Positions 53,401 through 61,373 are shown, counted from the stretch's first letter. The stretch: DNA of 64,000 nt from Candidatus Falkowbacteria bacterium (GCA_016699775.1 CP065010.1:620001-684000); one strand, 5' to 3'. Notes: generated by a model not told the origin, from the letters alone. Program-made: numbers and translations.

Positions 53401-55259
53401 GTTTCTTTGTCATATGGACCTGAGATAGCATATTGTTTACAACCAACTTGCCCCGCATCACAAAAATTATAGTCCAAAGTATTTTCTAGAAAAGCTGCTT
53501 CTTGACCTGATTCATTTTTAAATGTCTGACAGGTATTATTTCGAGCTTCGCAACTATTATTTGGATTTTGACTAAAAATCCAACGACGTTTTTCTTGTGT
53601 GCAGTAACCAAATAAAGCACAGGTTCCATTACTATTCTCTTTTATACATGACTGTTCATCAGCACAGTAATCACTATTTCTCGTAACCGATACTTCTAAA
53701 TTATCAGGCGTAGATAGATTGGAATTTTTATAGACAGTAGCCCCAAGAATTTGAGAACCATAACCTTCCATACCACAAAACATTTTTGGTAATTTTAAAA
53801 CCCAGTGTGGATCAACAAGACCACGACACCACTCTTCATCTAATCCAGGGTATGATTTATCATCGCTAAAGCATGCTACTAGATCTGATAGAGTAACATC
53901 TTTTGTTTGTTCACTATGACCTCTTATATATTGAGCAGCAACTTCCCAACCAACGGGCAAAACCCGATATTTACGAAGAATGATCAAAGATCGATATGGA
54001 TATCCTTCTTTATAGCTCATGACATCTCCTCTTGTATTATAACCAACGCGAGCATTTCCATCTAATAAACCTTTTTGGATAGCCTCAGCAACAGTTAAAT
54101 TTTGCTCAATTGCTTGTGCAAACTGTTGATTAATTACACATTCTGTTGGACTAGGATTCTCCTCATCTCTACAAGCACTTAGCTTAGATAAAACATTATA
54201 ATCTGCTCGTTCATTAAAACGTGCCTGTAGAATACTGCTGTTTTGCTTGGCAACCTCAATAATTCCTCCGGTACCTCCTTGACTATAGTAATTACTCGAT
54301 GACGATGAAGAGCTACTAGTATTTTTTGATAGATTTTCGATTAGTTTATTAAAAGCTGTTAAGGCTAGCTGGTTAAGAAAAATATTAACGGCATCAACAA
54401 AAACATCTCCGGTTCGCTCAAAAAAAGTTCCTACTTGTAAATCTTTAGCTTCTTTTAATTTAAGTTCCCAAATCCCAGGTGGAGCGGTTCTTTGATTGGA
54501 AATTATACCTTTAGGTGAGATCCAACCATTATCTTCACGGCGTTGTAATTCTAAACCTTCTTTTTCTCTCCGAACCCTGTATCCGATTTCGTCATTAAGA
54601 GTTAAGGCTGCGCCAACATCAGTAGTGGATGGATCAAAAGCCGTTAAGGCAAGGTTTTTTAAATACTCAGGATCTCTATATAATTCTACTTGATCTCGCC
54701 CATTTTCATAAATTTGTTTTAAATTACATCGTGATTGGCTAAGGCCTCTACTTTTACTAGCATAATCTGTTAAGCCAAGAGCAATTCTTATGCTTACTGA
54801 CAAATCAGGTGAACAGATATCATATTTTTTTATAAATGACCCTTCGTCAGTCTTTGCAAACTCTTCAATAAATTGTCCACCAACATTAGCTCCCTGTTCT
54901 TGTAACCAAGGCCCAAATTCTTTGGTAAAATAAACTGGCTTTTGACCTTTACCACCGGAACCAATATAGGTTGCTGTATCATAAGCAAACTGATTTACTA
55001 AGCTTCGTAAAGAATTTAAAAAACTAGTTCGAGCAGCTTTTAAAATTGTATTCCAAATAGTGGTCTTAACTTCTAATTTAATTTCATCAATTTGTTTTTT
55101 TATTTCTGCCCTTGCAGCGGGAACAGATTCAGCCTCAAGAGTTATCGTTGGAACACCTTGAGCGTCAACTTCTTTGTATGATAAAAAAAGAAAACCAACC
55201 ATTAGCAAACCAATGATTGTGACAATAAAATTTCTAGGAGAGAAAAAACTTCTTTTCAT
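47412..55259 (-). CDS. Giant Cys-rich exported protein (2615 aa)
   Basis: The signal anchor MKRSFFSPRNFIVTIIGLLM opens the protein. A helical N-terminal region with IKKQIDEIKLEVKTTIWNTI occupies residues 40-320. From about residue 600 to 1560 nine copies of C-x6-C followed by an aromatic occur, including CDAGQVGCKQY, CGISGEGCHQY, CNANEVGCELF, CGAQAVGCTAF, CAAVDAGCQEY, CDDVSAGCEAL, CEVANKGC, CKAEAVGCSKW and CQAEQADC. Interspersed regions begin with N(L/S)...NPGF or SFED, like carbohydrate-binding (CBM_4_9) or jelly-roll domains. The C-terminus has a final Ig-like segment. It was probably exported and cross-linked by disulfides, placed at the cell surface or in a filament. It lies 13 nt downstream of the TSP3-repeat gene. 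Confidence 0.9.
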   Translation of the reverse strand: MKRSFFSPRNFIVTIIGLLMVGFLFLSYKEVDAQGVPTITLEAESVPAARAEIKKQIDEIKLEVKTTIWNTILKAARTSFLNSLRSLVNQFAYDTATYIGSGGKGQKPVYFTKEFGPWLQEQGANVGGQFIEEFAKTDEGSFIKKYDICSPDLSVSIRIALGLTDYASKSRGLSQSRCNLKQIYENGRDQVELYRDPEYLKNLALTAFDPSTTDVGAALTLNDEIGYRVRREKEGLELQRREDNGWISPKGIISNQRTAPPGIWELKLKEAKDLQVGTFFERTGDVFVDAVNIFLNQLALTAFNKLIENLSKNTSSSSSSSSNYYSQGGTGGIIEVAKQNSSILQARFNERADYNVLSKLSACRDEENPSPTECVINQQFAQAIEQNLTVAEAIQKGLLDGNARVGYNTRGDVMSYKEGYPYRSLIILRKYRVLPVGWEVAAQYIRGHSEQTKDVTLSDLVACFSDDKSYPGLDEEWCRGLVDPHWVLKLPKMFCGMEGYGSQILGATVYKNSNLSTPDNLEVSVTRNSDYCADEQSCIKENSNGTCALFGYCTQEKRRWIFSQNPNNSCEARNNTCQTFKNESGQEAAFLENTLDYNFCDAGQVGCKQYAISGPYDKETKKIGWDADAKQVYFNKNVSACGISGEGCHQYIRTKDNLDTNLIGDASFEDSKCNDSEGGELYDGECQIYEVNPGPGDPGLYNLPALPPPYDGNDRWYILVNDGLVKAGIVQTEVDDGTQSLYIEGSGTLFSNPVGPGITPHSFLPENFQFEPGHYYTLSARVFPKTSAAFAGFGLLGANHVDSTVLNQWQTLVVTFYYPFGTITDNRIFVGSRGGIVYVDSVKLTAGRASTTYNDYGSRNVINQKILPTYLEDTCYQFNVRVPYRLKTDAPEECFKFAKKCNANEVGCELFTSLDTGIAVTAKTTAQDSCPGTCVGYNTYVQQANAFNAKQAVNLIPATAKTCGAQAVGCTAFTNLDKLSQGGEAIEYYSAMRKCIKPDASRCLPFYTWEGSDESGYQLKVYSLQRDPGSRGEEPLSTLPATEEALLCNASIYQKLPSEPGYNYDCRQFYAQDGTVSYHLYQKTISCSDDCHPYRRELNTASSCLAGNGEWDATQSRCLYYAIPGEGTTCAAVDAGCQEYTGNIASNTRNIFTVSTFEDNDNAYEGWEDRRELVRTNTALNLGGHSLLGNTFTKLVGEGVKRNKSYTVSFLARASVPTAISNIELFNGARPLPDRAIFSTSGTNITTDWKLYSFNLTTLDHEVTSIPRPSNLNNIGEKLKLSFANEVFIDNIRLTEVPNRFYLISNSWTIPDECDEDLNGSFAPGYMLGCSQYKNADSTTVNLHSFTDLCDDVSAGCEALIDTFNSTEYKAKIVNDDNDNKACDPNEKSCIYTPADKIVYAIYDRTKQCEVANKGCQRMGLASTYDTDISFSDIYINNNPDRYGTVACKAEAVGCSKWTSLDGDTYFKDPGKEVCEWRLKTGTTNQYEWYKKDVKRCDGNGSICASDSDCVSRQKCTDAPCDSSYDKTIGIGGVVNAVKQPTIDSNGRHWAGLCQAEQADCTEYIDPTSKFNENLIVNPGFKQRDITSNIIEGWTWTQGSDEASQFISLTPQTLYILKGSLLESASRMRVKLSCPAPGMKVLDENNNFIDKTTIDYNSDHHSSAQFYLSRTNYRNLVTCKLTINKPGLGPNPNDSVYLLKANVDYQIAKNLDRVSHNNLVNFDKGAVLFNERSQNGKDKSRLIFNADVTYDTTIDGAPPSTSPIKNANVLLKVQPDRVCSKWLDCLSYIPDANNPNKKTCLDIGECEAFAADGSCAARVSNKRQNFSNAVESILNTTGYSKVGYRDGLYNSLSDYYHLSAMSQVGETVDVLNNSFEIDNDNHWALNASTIIFNPNELSKLSLNSLYKLSNQQRDVKYLVPDGKNILELKPDDPRPPIVIEAESKVPMTFQVNKRYVLTFYSYGRGGSLDVGLRSGTNNPVDYILKISKTDKPHQWVKRSIGFKATSSTYTLVFDNGDIESFIDDIKIESSLNIRCSDSGADPSDCIIPINLINPQPQYVGPSCRLFPTENALSCNHTDETNITTKGLKGYCLETDPRNPAVCLLWYPVDRIASDPMEEGGGINFNGKSVYYCLDAKDQCSAATPQLYCNEFVKVDTDKYWAARLDENSPLKLPDTTFPESPFFYPSSTRKIDFGGDIGAVNIPHIPRRAADNYYGSYITTTATPGIKQIVKVTPAPSPYFITSFLPYSGSITSQKCTENGQPFYFTPTDYSPGRWDCAWGSCTNTPNSYWKGATDNGAHSSDIPFQWDTCVPRVAITLDYDGNGCGSNCFPSNIDDEGNVFGWKLCSGFTEGLSSYRCDTYGTAANNPKICNTRQVTPRNWVLEADNVGSSSDDVGCVAYCYNRAKEVSVTKPKTGGGNYALDVIKRLFPRLTSWYQYTWNGTSYGSPSILPSLPISECFDGTRPSIDGTRDSDYCYIKPKIFDYMIEGETSTIIVNGRQTVTLAFSTKTDPEQKPLKDIYISLGYNKSNQVPLTYDRTNQNFADINPRYFSHLYDYTQIDKDANGAFYSDDRTVCEGADSCYILTPQIRIIDNWGYDDELNDDEKIKIMVKQLP

Positions 55260-55272
55260 AAAACTAAAATGC

Positions 55273-55944
55273 TCATTGTATCATCTCATTAAATGTTTCT
55301 ACAATTTGTTCATCCGATAATCCGTCTAAGGTTTTTTGGTTCATACCAGCTTGTAATAAAAATTGTCGTAAGTCGGTTGCTTTAGGATTTGTACCAAGAG
55401 CATCTTGTAAAGCTTTTTTTTCTTCAGCTGTTAATTGTTTAGTATCTGTTGCCGGTGAGGCAGTCGGAGAGATTGTTGCTGTCTGAGTCACTGCACTATT
55501 CAACAAATTTTCTAAAGATGAGTTGGAAAATGTTGTATCAGTTTCTGGTGTTGTAATCTGACTGACAGACGTACACGTTTGTCCCTGCGGACAAGTTGGA
55601 TCATTACCACTATCAATTTCTTGTTTATCAGAAAAAGTATCACTGTCAGTATCATTTAAATATGGAGAAGTTTTATATAAATTTAATTCATCCCAATCAT
55701 TAAGTCCATCACTATCAGTATCTTTAGCTCTTAAATCAATTTCACTTTGGGTTGGTTGGTTTGAAGCTACTGACTCAGTCTGTGAATCACCATATAACGG
55801 TGAAATAATATTTCTTCGAAGTTGAATAACCCACAAACTAGTAATAGACACCACAGCCACTATCAATAATAAGAAACCAATTTTATGTCGTCTGTCAAAA
55901 TTATCAAGTCCTAAATTATTAGCGATACGATTAGATAAACTCAT
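55273..55944 (-). CDS. Membrane-anchored thrombospondin type 3 repeat protein
   Basis: A 223-residue protein. An N-terminal anchor (IGFLLLIVAVVSITSLWVIQ) is followed by TSP3 calcium-binding repeats (DTDSDGLNDWDELNLYKTS and DTDSDTFSDKQEIDSGNDP), then a Thr/Ser/Ala-rich linker and a C-terminal helix. Such repeats rigidify surface proteins by binding calcium. It heads the operon that includes the giant Cys-rich protein, with which it probably works. Confidence 0.88.
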   Translation of the reverse strand: MSLSNRIANNLGLDNFDRRHKIGFLLLIVAVVSITSLWVIQLRRNIISPLYGDSQTESVASNQPTQSEIDLRAKDTDSDGLNDWDELNLYKTSPYLNDTDSDTFSDKQEIDSGNDPTCPQGQTCTSVSQITTPETDTTFSNSSLENLLNSAVTQTATISPTASPATDTKQLTAEEKKALQDALGTNPKATDLRQFLLQAGMNQKTLDGLSDEQIVETFNEMIQ

Positions 55945-56083
55945 AGAAAATTTTTCAAAACATTACAATTCAATATCTTTCTTTTTCATTATAAACTAAA
56001 ACATTGAGATATAATGATTCTAGCTAAAAATATATGAATTAGCCAAATACTAAATTATATTCACAGCTATAATTATACCTATA

Positions 56084-56956
56084 TTATACCACGATCCCCT
56101 TTACAAGGGCAATAAGTTTAAGCCAATTTTCTATGGTTAATTCTTGAGCCCTAGCTTTTTCGGTAATCCCAGCTTGCAATAACGCATCAATAACCTTATC
56201 TATCGGTAATTGAAGGCCGGCTGCTACATTTGCTTTAAGCATCTTTCGTCTAGCACTAAAACCTATTTTTACAAGTCTAAAAAATTCTTTCTCGGTTATT
56301 TGAAGTGATTGTAATGTCTTTAGATGAGTATTATTTCTTTGAAAATTAACAATGGCACTTCCAACTTTTGGAGCTGGCCAAAAACTAGTAGCCGGAACTA
56401 GAGAAATTATTTTTGGTTCAGAATAAAATTGCACTGCCACTGCCAAGATACTCATCTCGCCTGCTTCTGCAACCAATCGTTCGCCAACTTCTTTTTGTAA
56501 CATTAAGGTTAAACGCCTTGGAAGTATATTTCCTTCATTACCGGAAATAAATTTACGTAAAAAAAATGAGCTAATATTGTAAGGCAGATTCGCTACAACA
56601 ACGAGTTGATTTTTATCTTGTATAGCTTGCACCCAGCTCTCAGTAAAATTTAAAATCTCTTGATTAAATATTTCTACATTTGAAAATTTTTTTTCTATAA
56701 TTATTTTTTTTAAAACCCGGGCAATTGTATCATCCAATTCTACAGCGATCACTTTTTGTGCACAACCTGCCAGACGCTCTGTTAAAAAACCAAGACCAGG
56801 TCCAACTTCTAAAACTATTTCATCACCTTGTAAGTTTGCAGCCAAGATCATTTCATTATACGCACTTTCATCAATTAAAAAATTTTGTCCTTTACTACGT
56901 GAAGGGGTGATGTGATATTGACTACAAAGATTTTTTGTTTGATCAAAAATGGTCAT
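56084..56956 (-). CDS. ksgA: 16S rRNA (A1518/A1519) dimethyltransferase
   Basis: Dimethylates two adenines in the 16S rRNA 3' hairpin during 30S assembly. The start at 56956 (MTIFDQTKNLCSQYHITPSR) is preferred. The longer frame reads DPRLRLPAGRQAGMTESN, which is just a REP-like palindrome translated in frame. SAM motif I is EVGPGLGFLTERLAG, the EL segment is AVELDDTIARVL, and the catalytic NLPYNISSFFL is present. The C-terminal helical domain is normal. It is the last gene of the leuS transcript, 80 nt after leuS begins. Confidence 0.96.
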   Translation of the reverse strand: MTIFDQTKNLCSQYHITPSRSKGQNFLIDESAYNEMILAANLQGDEIVLEVGPGLGFLTERLAGCAQKVIAVELDDTIARVLKKIIIEKKFSNVEIFNQEILNFTESWVQAIQDKNQLVVVANLPYNISSFFLRKFISGNEGNILPRRLTLMLQKEVGERLVAEAGEMSILAVAVQFYSEPKIISLVPATSFWPAPKVGSAIVNFQRNNTHLKTLQSLQITEKEFFRLVKIGFSARRKMLKANVAAGLQLPIDKVIDALLQAGITEKARAQELTIENWLKLIALVKGIVV

Positions 56957-56964
56957 ATTCGATT

Positions 56965-57012
56965 CTGTCATCCCCGCCTGCCTACCGGCAGGCAGGCGAA
57001 GGCGGGGATCTA
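56965..57012. repeat. REP-like palindrome, long variant
   Basis: GTCATCCCCGCCTGCCTACC followed by GGCAGGCAGGCGAAGGCGGGGATCT; the stem is extended by CCTGCC/GGCAGG units. It lies between ksgA and leuS and, read in frame, gives the LPAGRQAG peptide. Confidence 0.75.
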
Positions 57013-57035
57013 GATTAAAGTAACTGTAAAATTTT

Positions 57036-59876
57036 TTAATTAACCACAACACTCACCAACTTCCCTTTCACCATAATCACTTTTACAATTTCTTTACCCG
57101 TTATCCATTGCTGAATTTTTTCTTGTGAGAGAGCTGTGTTTTTTATTTCATCTTCTGAAACATCACTGCTTATTTCAAACGTATCGCGTAACTTTCCATT
57201 CACTTGAACAGCAATAGTAATTACTTCATCTTGTAATAATTCTGAATCATACTCTGGCCAACTTGAAACAAAAATAGAATCTTCAGTCAAACTATTTACG
57301 TGGTGCCATAATTCATCACAAATATGAGGGGCAAACGGAGCAAGTAATTGAAGTAGAATATTGTATGTTTCTTTATTAATACCCTTGGAATCAGCCAAAG
57401 CATTAACAAAAATCATTAAACTTGAAATAGCGGTATTAAAACGCAGATTATCAATATCGTCACTTACCTTTTTAATTGTTTTATGAAGTAGATTATTAAG
57501 TTTTTTATCTTGTGTATCAACGCCAATTTTGTCTTGTAATTGCCAAACCCGACGTAAAAAGGTATGAGCTCCTGAAACACCATTTTCATTAAAATTAGCT
57601 GATTGAGTAAATGGCCCCATAAACATCTCATAAATTCTAAAAGCATCAGCGCCATAGCTCTCAATCATTTCATCAGGATTAACCACATTCCCCCATCGTT
57701 TACTCATTTTTCGGCCATCTTCACCCATAATTAAGCCTAAATTTGAGTACTTTTTAAATGGCTCGGAATAGGAAACTACTTTAATGTCATATAAAAATTT
57801 ATACCAAAAACGAGCATAAATGAGATGTCGGGTTGCATGCTCAGCGCCTCCAATATACAAATCCACTGGAGACCAGTATTTTTCTTTTACCTGATCAACT
57901 AATTTTTCATGATTATTTGGGTCAATGTAGCGTAAAAAATACCAACTTGATCCTGCCCATTGAGGCATAGTATTTGTCTCCCGCTTTCCCTTTCCTCCAC
58001 ATTTCGGGCAAGTAGTGTTAACCCAATCCAAAATTGAGGCTAAAGGAGATTCACCGGTTCCAGTTGGCTCATATGACTCAACCTCTGGTAACAAAACTGG
58101 TAAATCTTTTTCTGATACGCCTACTACTCCACACTTTTCACAATGAATCAAAGGGATTGGTTCACCCCAATACCGTTGTCTTGAAAATATCCAATCCCGT
58201 AATTTATACTTTGTTACCCATCTGCCACCAGCCTTTTTGGTAATTGCTTGCTTTGTAGATTCAGAAAGTTCACCAGAAAATTTCTCCGAATTAAACATAA
58301 TACCATCAGCAGTAAATGCAGTGTCAGAAACTAAACGTTGTTTCCAAATATCCAGTTCAGCACAGACCATATTAGCTTCATTCATATGGTCAAGTGAAAC
58401 CCACTCAATATCATATTTATTTTTTTCAATTTCAGAAACTTGCTCCGGAGTACTATTAGTTAACTCAAAATGAATAGCAGAAGTATAGGCAATGCGGTTT
58501 TCATTTTTATGAGCTGCAAAATATTGCCCTTGAACCGGACCACCTAAGATTTTTACAAATTTTAAATCAGTGTAGCCTGTCTCTTCCCTAACTTCTCGTC
58601 GAGCTGCTTCAATAATATCTTCATCCTCTTCAACGCCTCCGACCACAAAATTTCGCCAAGGAAATTCTTTCCATTGTAATAATAAAAACTTTTTAGTTTT
58701 TGGATCTTGAACTAAGGCATGAATTGTTCTTCTGGCTACAGTCTTTTTACCCTCTTGAGGTGGATTATTATGATCAATCACTCCGGGAATTATCACATCA
58801 ATCATTGGTAAATGATACTTTTTAGCAAATTCATAATCTCGGTCATCATGAGCCGGGACTGCCATAACGGCTCCAGAGCCATAATCTACTAAAACATAAT
58901 CCGCAACCCAGACAGGAATTTCTTTTTTTGTTAAAGGATGAATAACAGAAACTCCTTCTAATACCACACCACTTTTTTCTTTGCCTTCGGCCGTGCGTTC
59001 AATATCTGGTTTATTACGAATAGCCTCAATATAGCGCTCAACTTCTTCTTTATTATTTACTTGAGAAAGTAAATCTTGCACCAGTTTATGTTCAGGAGCT
59101 ATCACAATATACGTAACTCCGTATAACGTATCTGGCCTGGTGGTGAAGACGGTAATTTTTTGTTCTGAATTTGTAACCGAAAAATCTATTTCCGCCCCTT
59201 CACTTTTTCCAATCCAATGACGCTGTGATTCTTTAATTGCTTCAGGCCAATCAAGAGCTTCTAAGTCTTCAAGTAATCTTTCTGCATAATCTGTAATTCG
59301 CAAGACCCACTGACGCAAAGGCTTTTTTTCAACAACTGTCCCACACCGTTCACATCGACCATCTTCAACATCTTCGTTAGCTAACCCTGTTTTACAAGAT
59401 GGACACCAATTAATTGGCTCAAAAGATTCATAAGCCAGACCTTTATGAAACATTTGCAAAAAAATCCATTGTGTCCATTTGTAAAAATGTGGGTCAATAG
59501 TAGAAACTTCACGTTCCCAATCATAGGTAAATCCAATTTTCACTAACTGATCTTTAAAGCGTTGAATATTTTCTTTGACGGCTATGGCTGGATGAACTTT
59601 ATGTTTCAAAGCATAGTTTTCTGCGGGTAGCCCAAACGCATCTGAACCCATTGGATGCAAAACATTTTTCCCTTCCATTAATTTTTTTCGAGCAATGACG
59701 TCAGTGGCAATATAACCTTTTGGATGTCCAACATGTAAGCCCTCGCCTGAAGGATAAGGGAACATATCCAAAATATAAAATTTTTCAGCATCTGGATTTT
59801 CTCGAGTACGATAAAGATTAAGGTCTTGCCAAACCTTCTGCCATTTTTTTTCAATTGTTGAGTGGTTATATTCCAT
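57036..59876 (-). CDS. leuS: Leucyl-tRNA synthetase with Nudix domain inserted in the editing (CP1) region
   Basis: A 946-residue class I synthetase that charges tRNA-Leu. The HIGH motif is HVGH in PSGEGLHVGHPKGYI. KMSKS appears as KMSKRWGN. CP1 editing elements such as TTRPDTLYGVTYIV and the AVPAHDDRDYEFAKKY motif are intact. Directly after that motif, residues about 360-520 hold a complete Nudix domain with a canonical box, GGVEEDEDIIEAARREVREE followed by TGY. Editing then resumes with AFTADGIMFNSEKFSGELS. A zinc ribbon (CPSCKTGLANEDVEDGRCER) is present. The Nudix insertion adds about 160 residues to the common length and may bind or cut a nucleotide. Confidence 0.96.
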   Translation of the reverse strand: MEYNHSTIEKKWQKVWQDLNLYRTRENPDAEKFYILDMFPYPSGEGLHVGHPKGYIATDVIARKKLMEGKNVLHPMGSDAFGLPAENYALKHKVHPAIAVKENIQRFKDQLVKIGFTYDWEREVSTIDPHFYKWTQWIFLQMFHKGLAYESFEPINWCPSCKTGLANEDVEDGRCERCGTVVEKKPLRQWVLRITDYAERLLEDLEALDWPEAIKESQRHWIGKSEGAEIDFSVTNSEQKITVFTTRPDTLYGVTYIVIAPEHKLVQDLLSQVNNKEEVERYIEAIRNKPDIERTAEGKEKSGVVLEGVSVIHPLTKKEIPVWVADYVLVDYGSGAVMAVPAHDDRDYEFAKKYHLPMIDVIIPGVIDHNNPPQEGKKTVARRTIHALVQDPKTKKFLLLQWKEFPWRNFVVGGVEEDEDIIEAARREVREETGYTDLKFVKILGGPVQGQYFAAHKNENRIAYTSAIHFELTNSTPEQVSEIEKNKYDIEWVSLDHMNEANMVCAELDIWKQRLVSDTAFTADGIMFNSEKFSGELSESTKQAITKKAGGRWVTKYKLRDWIFSRQRYWGEPIPLIHCEKCGVVGVSEKDLPVLLPEVESYEPTGTGESPLASILDWVNTTCPKCGGKGKRETNTMPQWAGSSWYFLRYIDPNNHEKLVDQVKEKYWSPVDLYIGGAEHATRHLIYARFWYKFLYDIKVVSYSEPFKKYSNLGLIMGEDGRKMSKRWGNVVNPDEMIESYGADAFRIYEMFMGPFTQSANFNENGVSGAHTFLRRVWQLQDKIGVDTQDKKLNNLLHKTIKKVSDDIDNLRFNTAISSLMIFVNALADSKGINKETYNILLQLLAPFAPHICDELWHHVNSLTEDSIFVSSWPEYDSELLQDEVITIAVQVNGKLRDTFEISSDVSEDEIKNTALSQEKIQQWITGKEIVKVIMVKGKLVSVVVN

Positions 59877-59892
59877 AGTAATATTTTTTTTA

Positions 59893-60117
59893 ATGTCATC
59901 CCCGCTTTCTCCATTGTCATCCCCGCGAAGGCGGGGATCTCGTCGTTACACTGAGAATTTGTCTTTTTAATTGTCATCCCCGACTTGGTCGGGGACCTAG
60001 TTCTTTTTCAGAACACATATTATTTCTTACTGTCATCCCCGCGAAGGCGGGGACCTAGTTCTTTTTCAGAACACATATTATTTCTTACTGTCATCCCCGA
60101 CTTGGTCGGGGATCTCG
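59893..60117. repeat. Cluster of REP-like palindromes with tandem duplication
   Basis: Six or so copies of GTCATCCCCG-x-CGGGGAT(C/c) with two alternative stems (CCCCGAC/GTCGGGG and CCCCGC/GCGGGG). Two nearly identical ~59-bp units start at 59973, 60032 and 60090 (CCTAGTTCTTTTTCAGAACA then CATATTATTTCTTACTG between palindromes). Confidence 0.85.
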
Positions 60118-60120
60118 TCA

Positions 60121-60428
60121 TCATCTGTACTCCTTAACAATATCTGAATATAGATCTCTCCAGTCTTCATTAAAATGACTTATTCTACTCACCTTCCATT
60201 CACGATTCCATCTCTTTAACCTTTTTTCTCGTAAAATCGCAACTTTAGGATCATCAAAGATCTCATAATAAACTAGCTTATTGACATTATATTGTTTTGT
60301 AAATCCTTCAATAAGTCCTTGCTTATGTTCATATATTCTATTTAAAAGACTATGAGTAATACCAACATAAAAAACAGAATGTTTCTTGTTGTTAGAATAT
60401 AAACAAAATATGATTTCCCTCCTATCAT
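60121..60428 (-). pseudogene. GIY-YIG endonuclease-like gene with frameshift
   Basis: The start ATG 60428 gives MIGGKSYFVYILT, matching the GIY-YIG N-terminus. The rest is in another frame: NKKHSVFYVGITHSLLNRIY then EHKQGLIEGFTKQYNVNKLV, ending EDWRDLYSDIVKEYR. The 308-base span is not a multiple of three, so a one-base loss or gain lies near 60400. Stand-alone GIY-YIG proteins of this type (UPF0213/COG2827-like) are often small orphans. It sits in the middle of a REP cluster. Confidence 0.7.
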
Positions 60429-60479
60429 ATTATATTTACTTTAGCATACTTTATTGATCAATTGCTCCTTATATTCACC

Positions 60480-60505
60480 AGATCCCCGCCTTCGCGGGGA
60501 TGACA
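60480..60505. repeat. REP-like palindrome
   Basis: GATCCCCGCCTTCGCGGGGATGACA, between the GIY-YIG remnant and the exonuclease III gene. Confidence 0.75.
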
Positions 60506-60546
60506 TTATAAGAGGACAATAACAGGAAAGTCGGAGATGACAATAC

Positions 60547-61308
60547 CTATATATCAATCTCAATTCCCACCGGACAATGATCAGAGCCCATTATAGAATC
60601 TAAAATAAAGGCTTTTTTTACATGTTTGCTAATCTTAGCTGATACCAAGAAATAGTCAATCCGCCAGCCAACATTGCGAGAACGAGCACCAAAACGATAG
60701 GTCCACCAAGAATATTGTACCTTGTCACCATTAAGCTGACGATAGGTATCAACCAGTCCGGCCTCAATATATTTTCTCCCCCATTTTCGCTCCTCATCAG
60801 TAAAACCGGCTGATTCGTGATTTTCTTTTGGTCTTGCTAAATCAATTTCTTCTCTGGCAACATTAAAATCTCCACAAATAATCACTGGCTTTTTCTTTTC
60901 TAACTTTTTTATATACGCTAATAGTGCTTTATTAAAACGAGACTTATAGTCCAAACGAGCAAGCGTTGGTTGAGAATTTGGAAAATAAGTATTAATAAAA
61001 TAAAATTTTGGCATTTCAAAAGTTTGGACACGACCCTCATCATCAAATTCGCTTATCCCAATTCCCTCTTGTAGCGACAGTGGTATCATTTTAGATAAAA
61101 TTGCTGTACCACTATACCCAGGTCGCTTAGCCGGATTCCAGGTTTCTTCATAGCCTTTAAAATCAAACTCCTCTTTGAGCCGACTTTCATGATCAATCTT
61201 TATTTCTTGAATACCTAAAATATCAGGTTTAGTTTTTTTTAAAAAATCACCAAAACCATTTCTGACACAGGCTCTAATTCCATTCACATTCCAAGAAATA
61301 AGTTTCAT
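60547..61308 (-). CDS. xth: Exonuclease III / AP endonuclease
   Basis: A 253-residue exodeoxyribonuclease III family enzyme of base-excision repair. The start MKLISWNVNGIRACVRNGF is standard. Metal and catalytic residues are visible in LGIQEIKID, YFPNSQ, CGDFNVAREEIDLARPKEN and GSDHCPVGIEI. A 253-residue length is normal. It is a single gene transcribed away from the DsbA-like gene. Confidence 0.96.
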   Translation of the reverse strand: MKLISWNVNGIRACVRNGFGDFLKKTKPDILGIQEIKIDHESRLKEEFDFKGYEETWNPAKRPGYSGTAILSKMIPLSLQEGIGISEFDDEGRVQTFEMPKFYFINTYFPNSQPTLARLDYKSRFNKALLAYIKKLEKKKPVIICGDFNVAREEIDLARPKENHESAGFTDEERKWGRKYIEAGLVDTYRQLNGDKVQYSWWTYRFGARSRNVGWRIDYFLVSAKISKHVKKAFILDSIMGSDHCPVGIEIDI

Positions 61309-61373
61309 ACAATAATATAAAATTATACATTCTATTTGAGATAGATTGTCCTAATCAAACATAGTCATTTGTA

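Noticed and set aside
59678..59977. 99-codon minus-strand frame before leuS
   Set aside because: It reads through REP-like palindromes (NDEIPAFAGMT) and the start of leuS in another frame.
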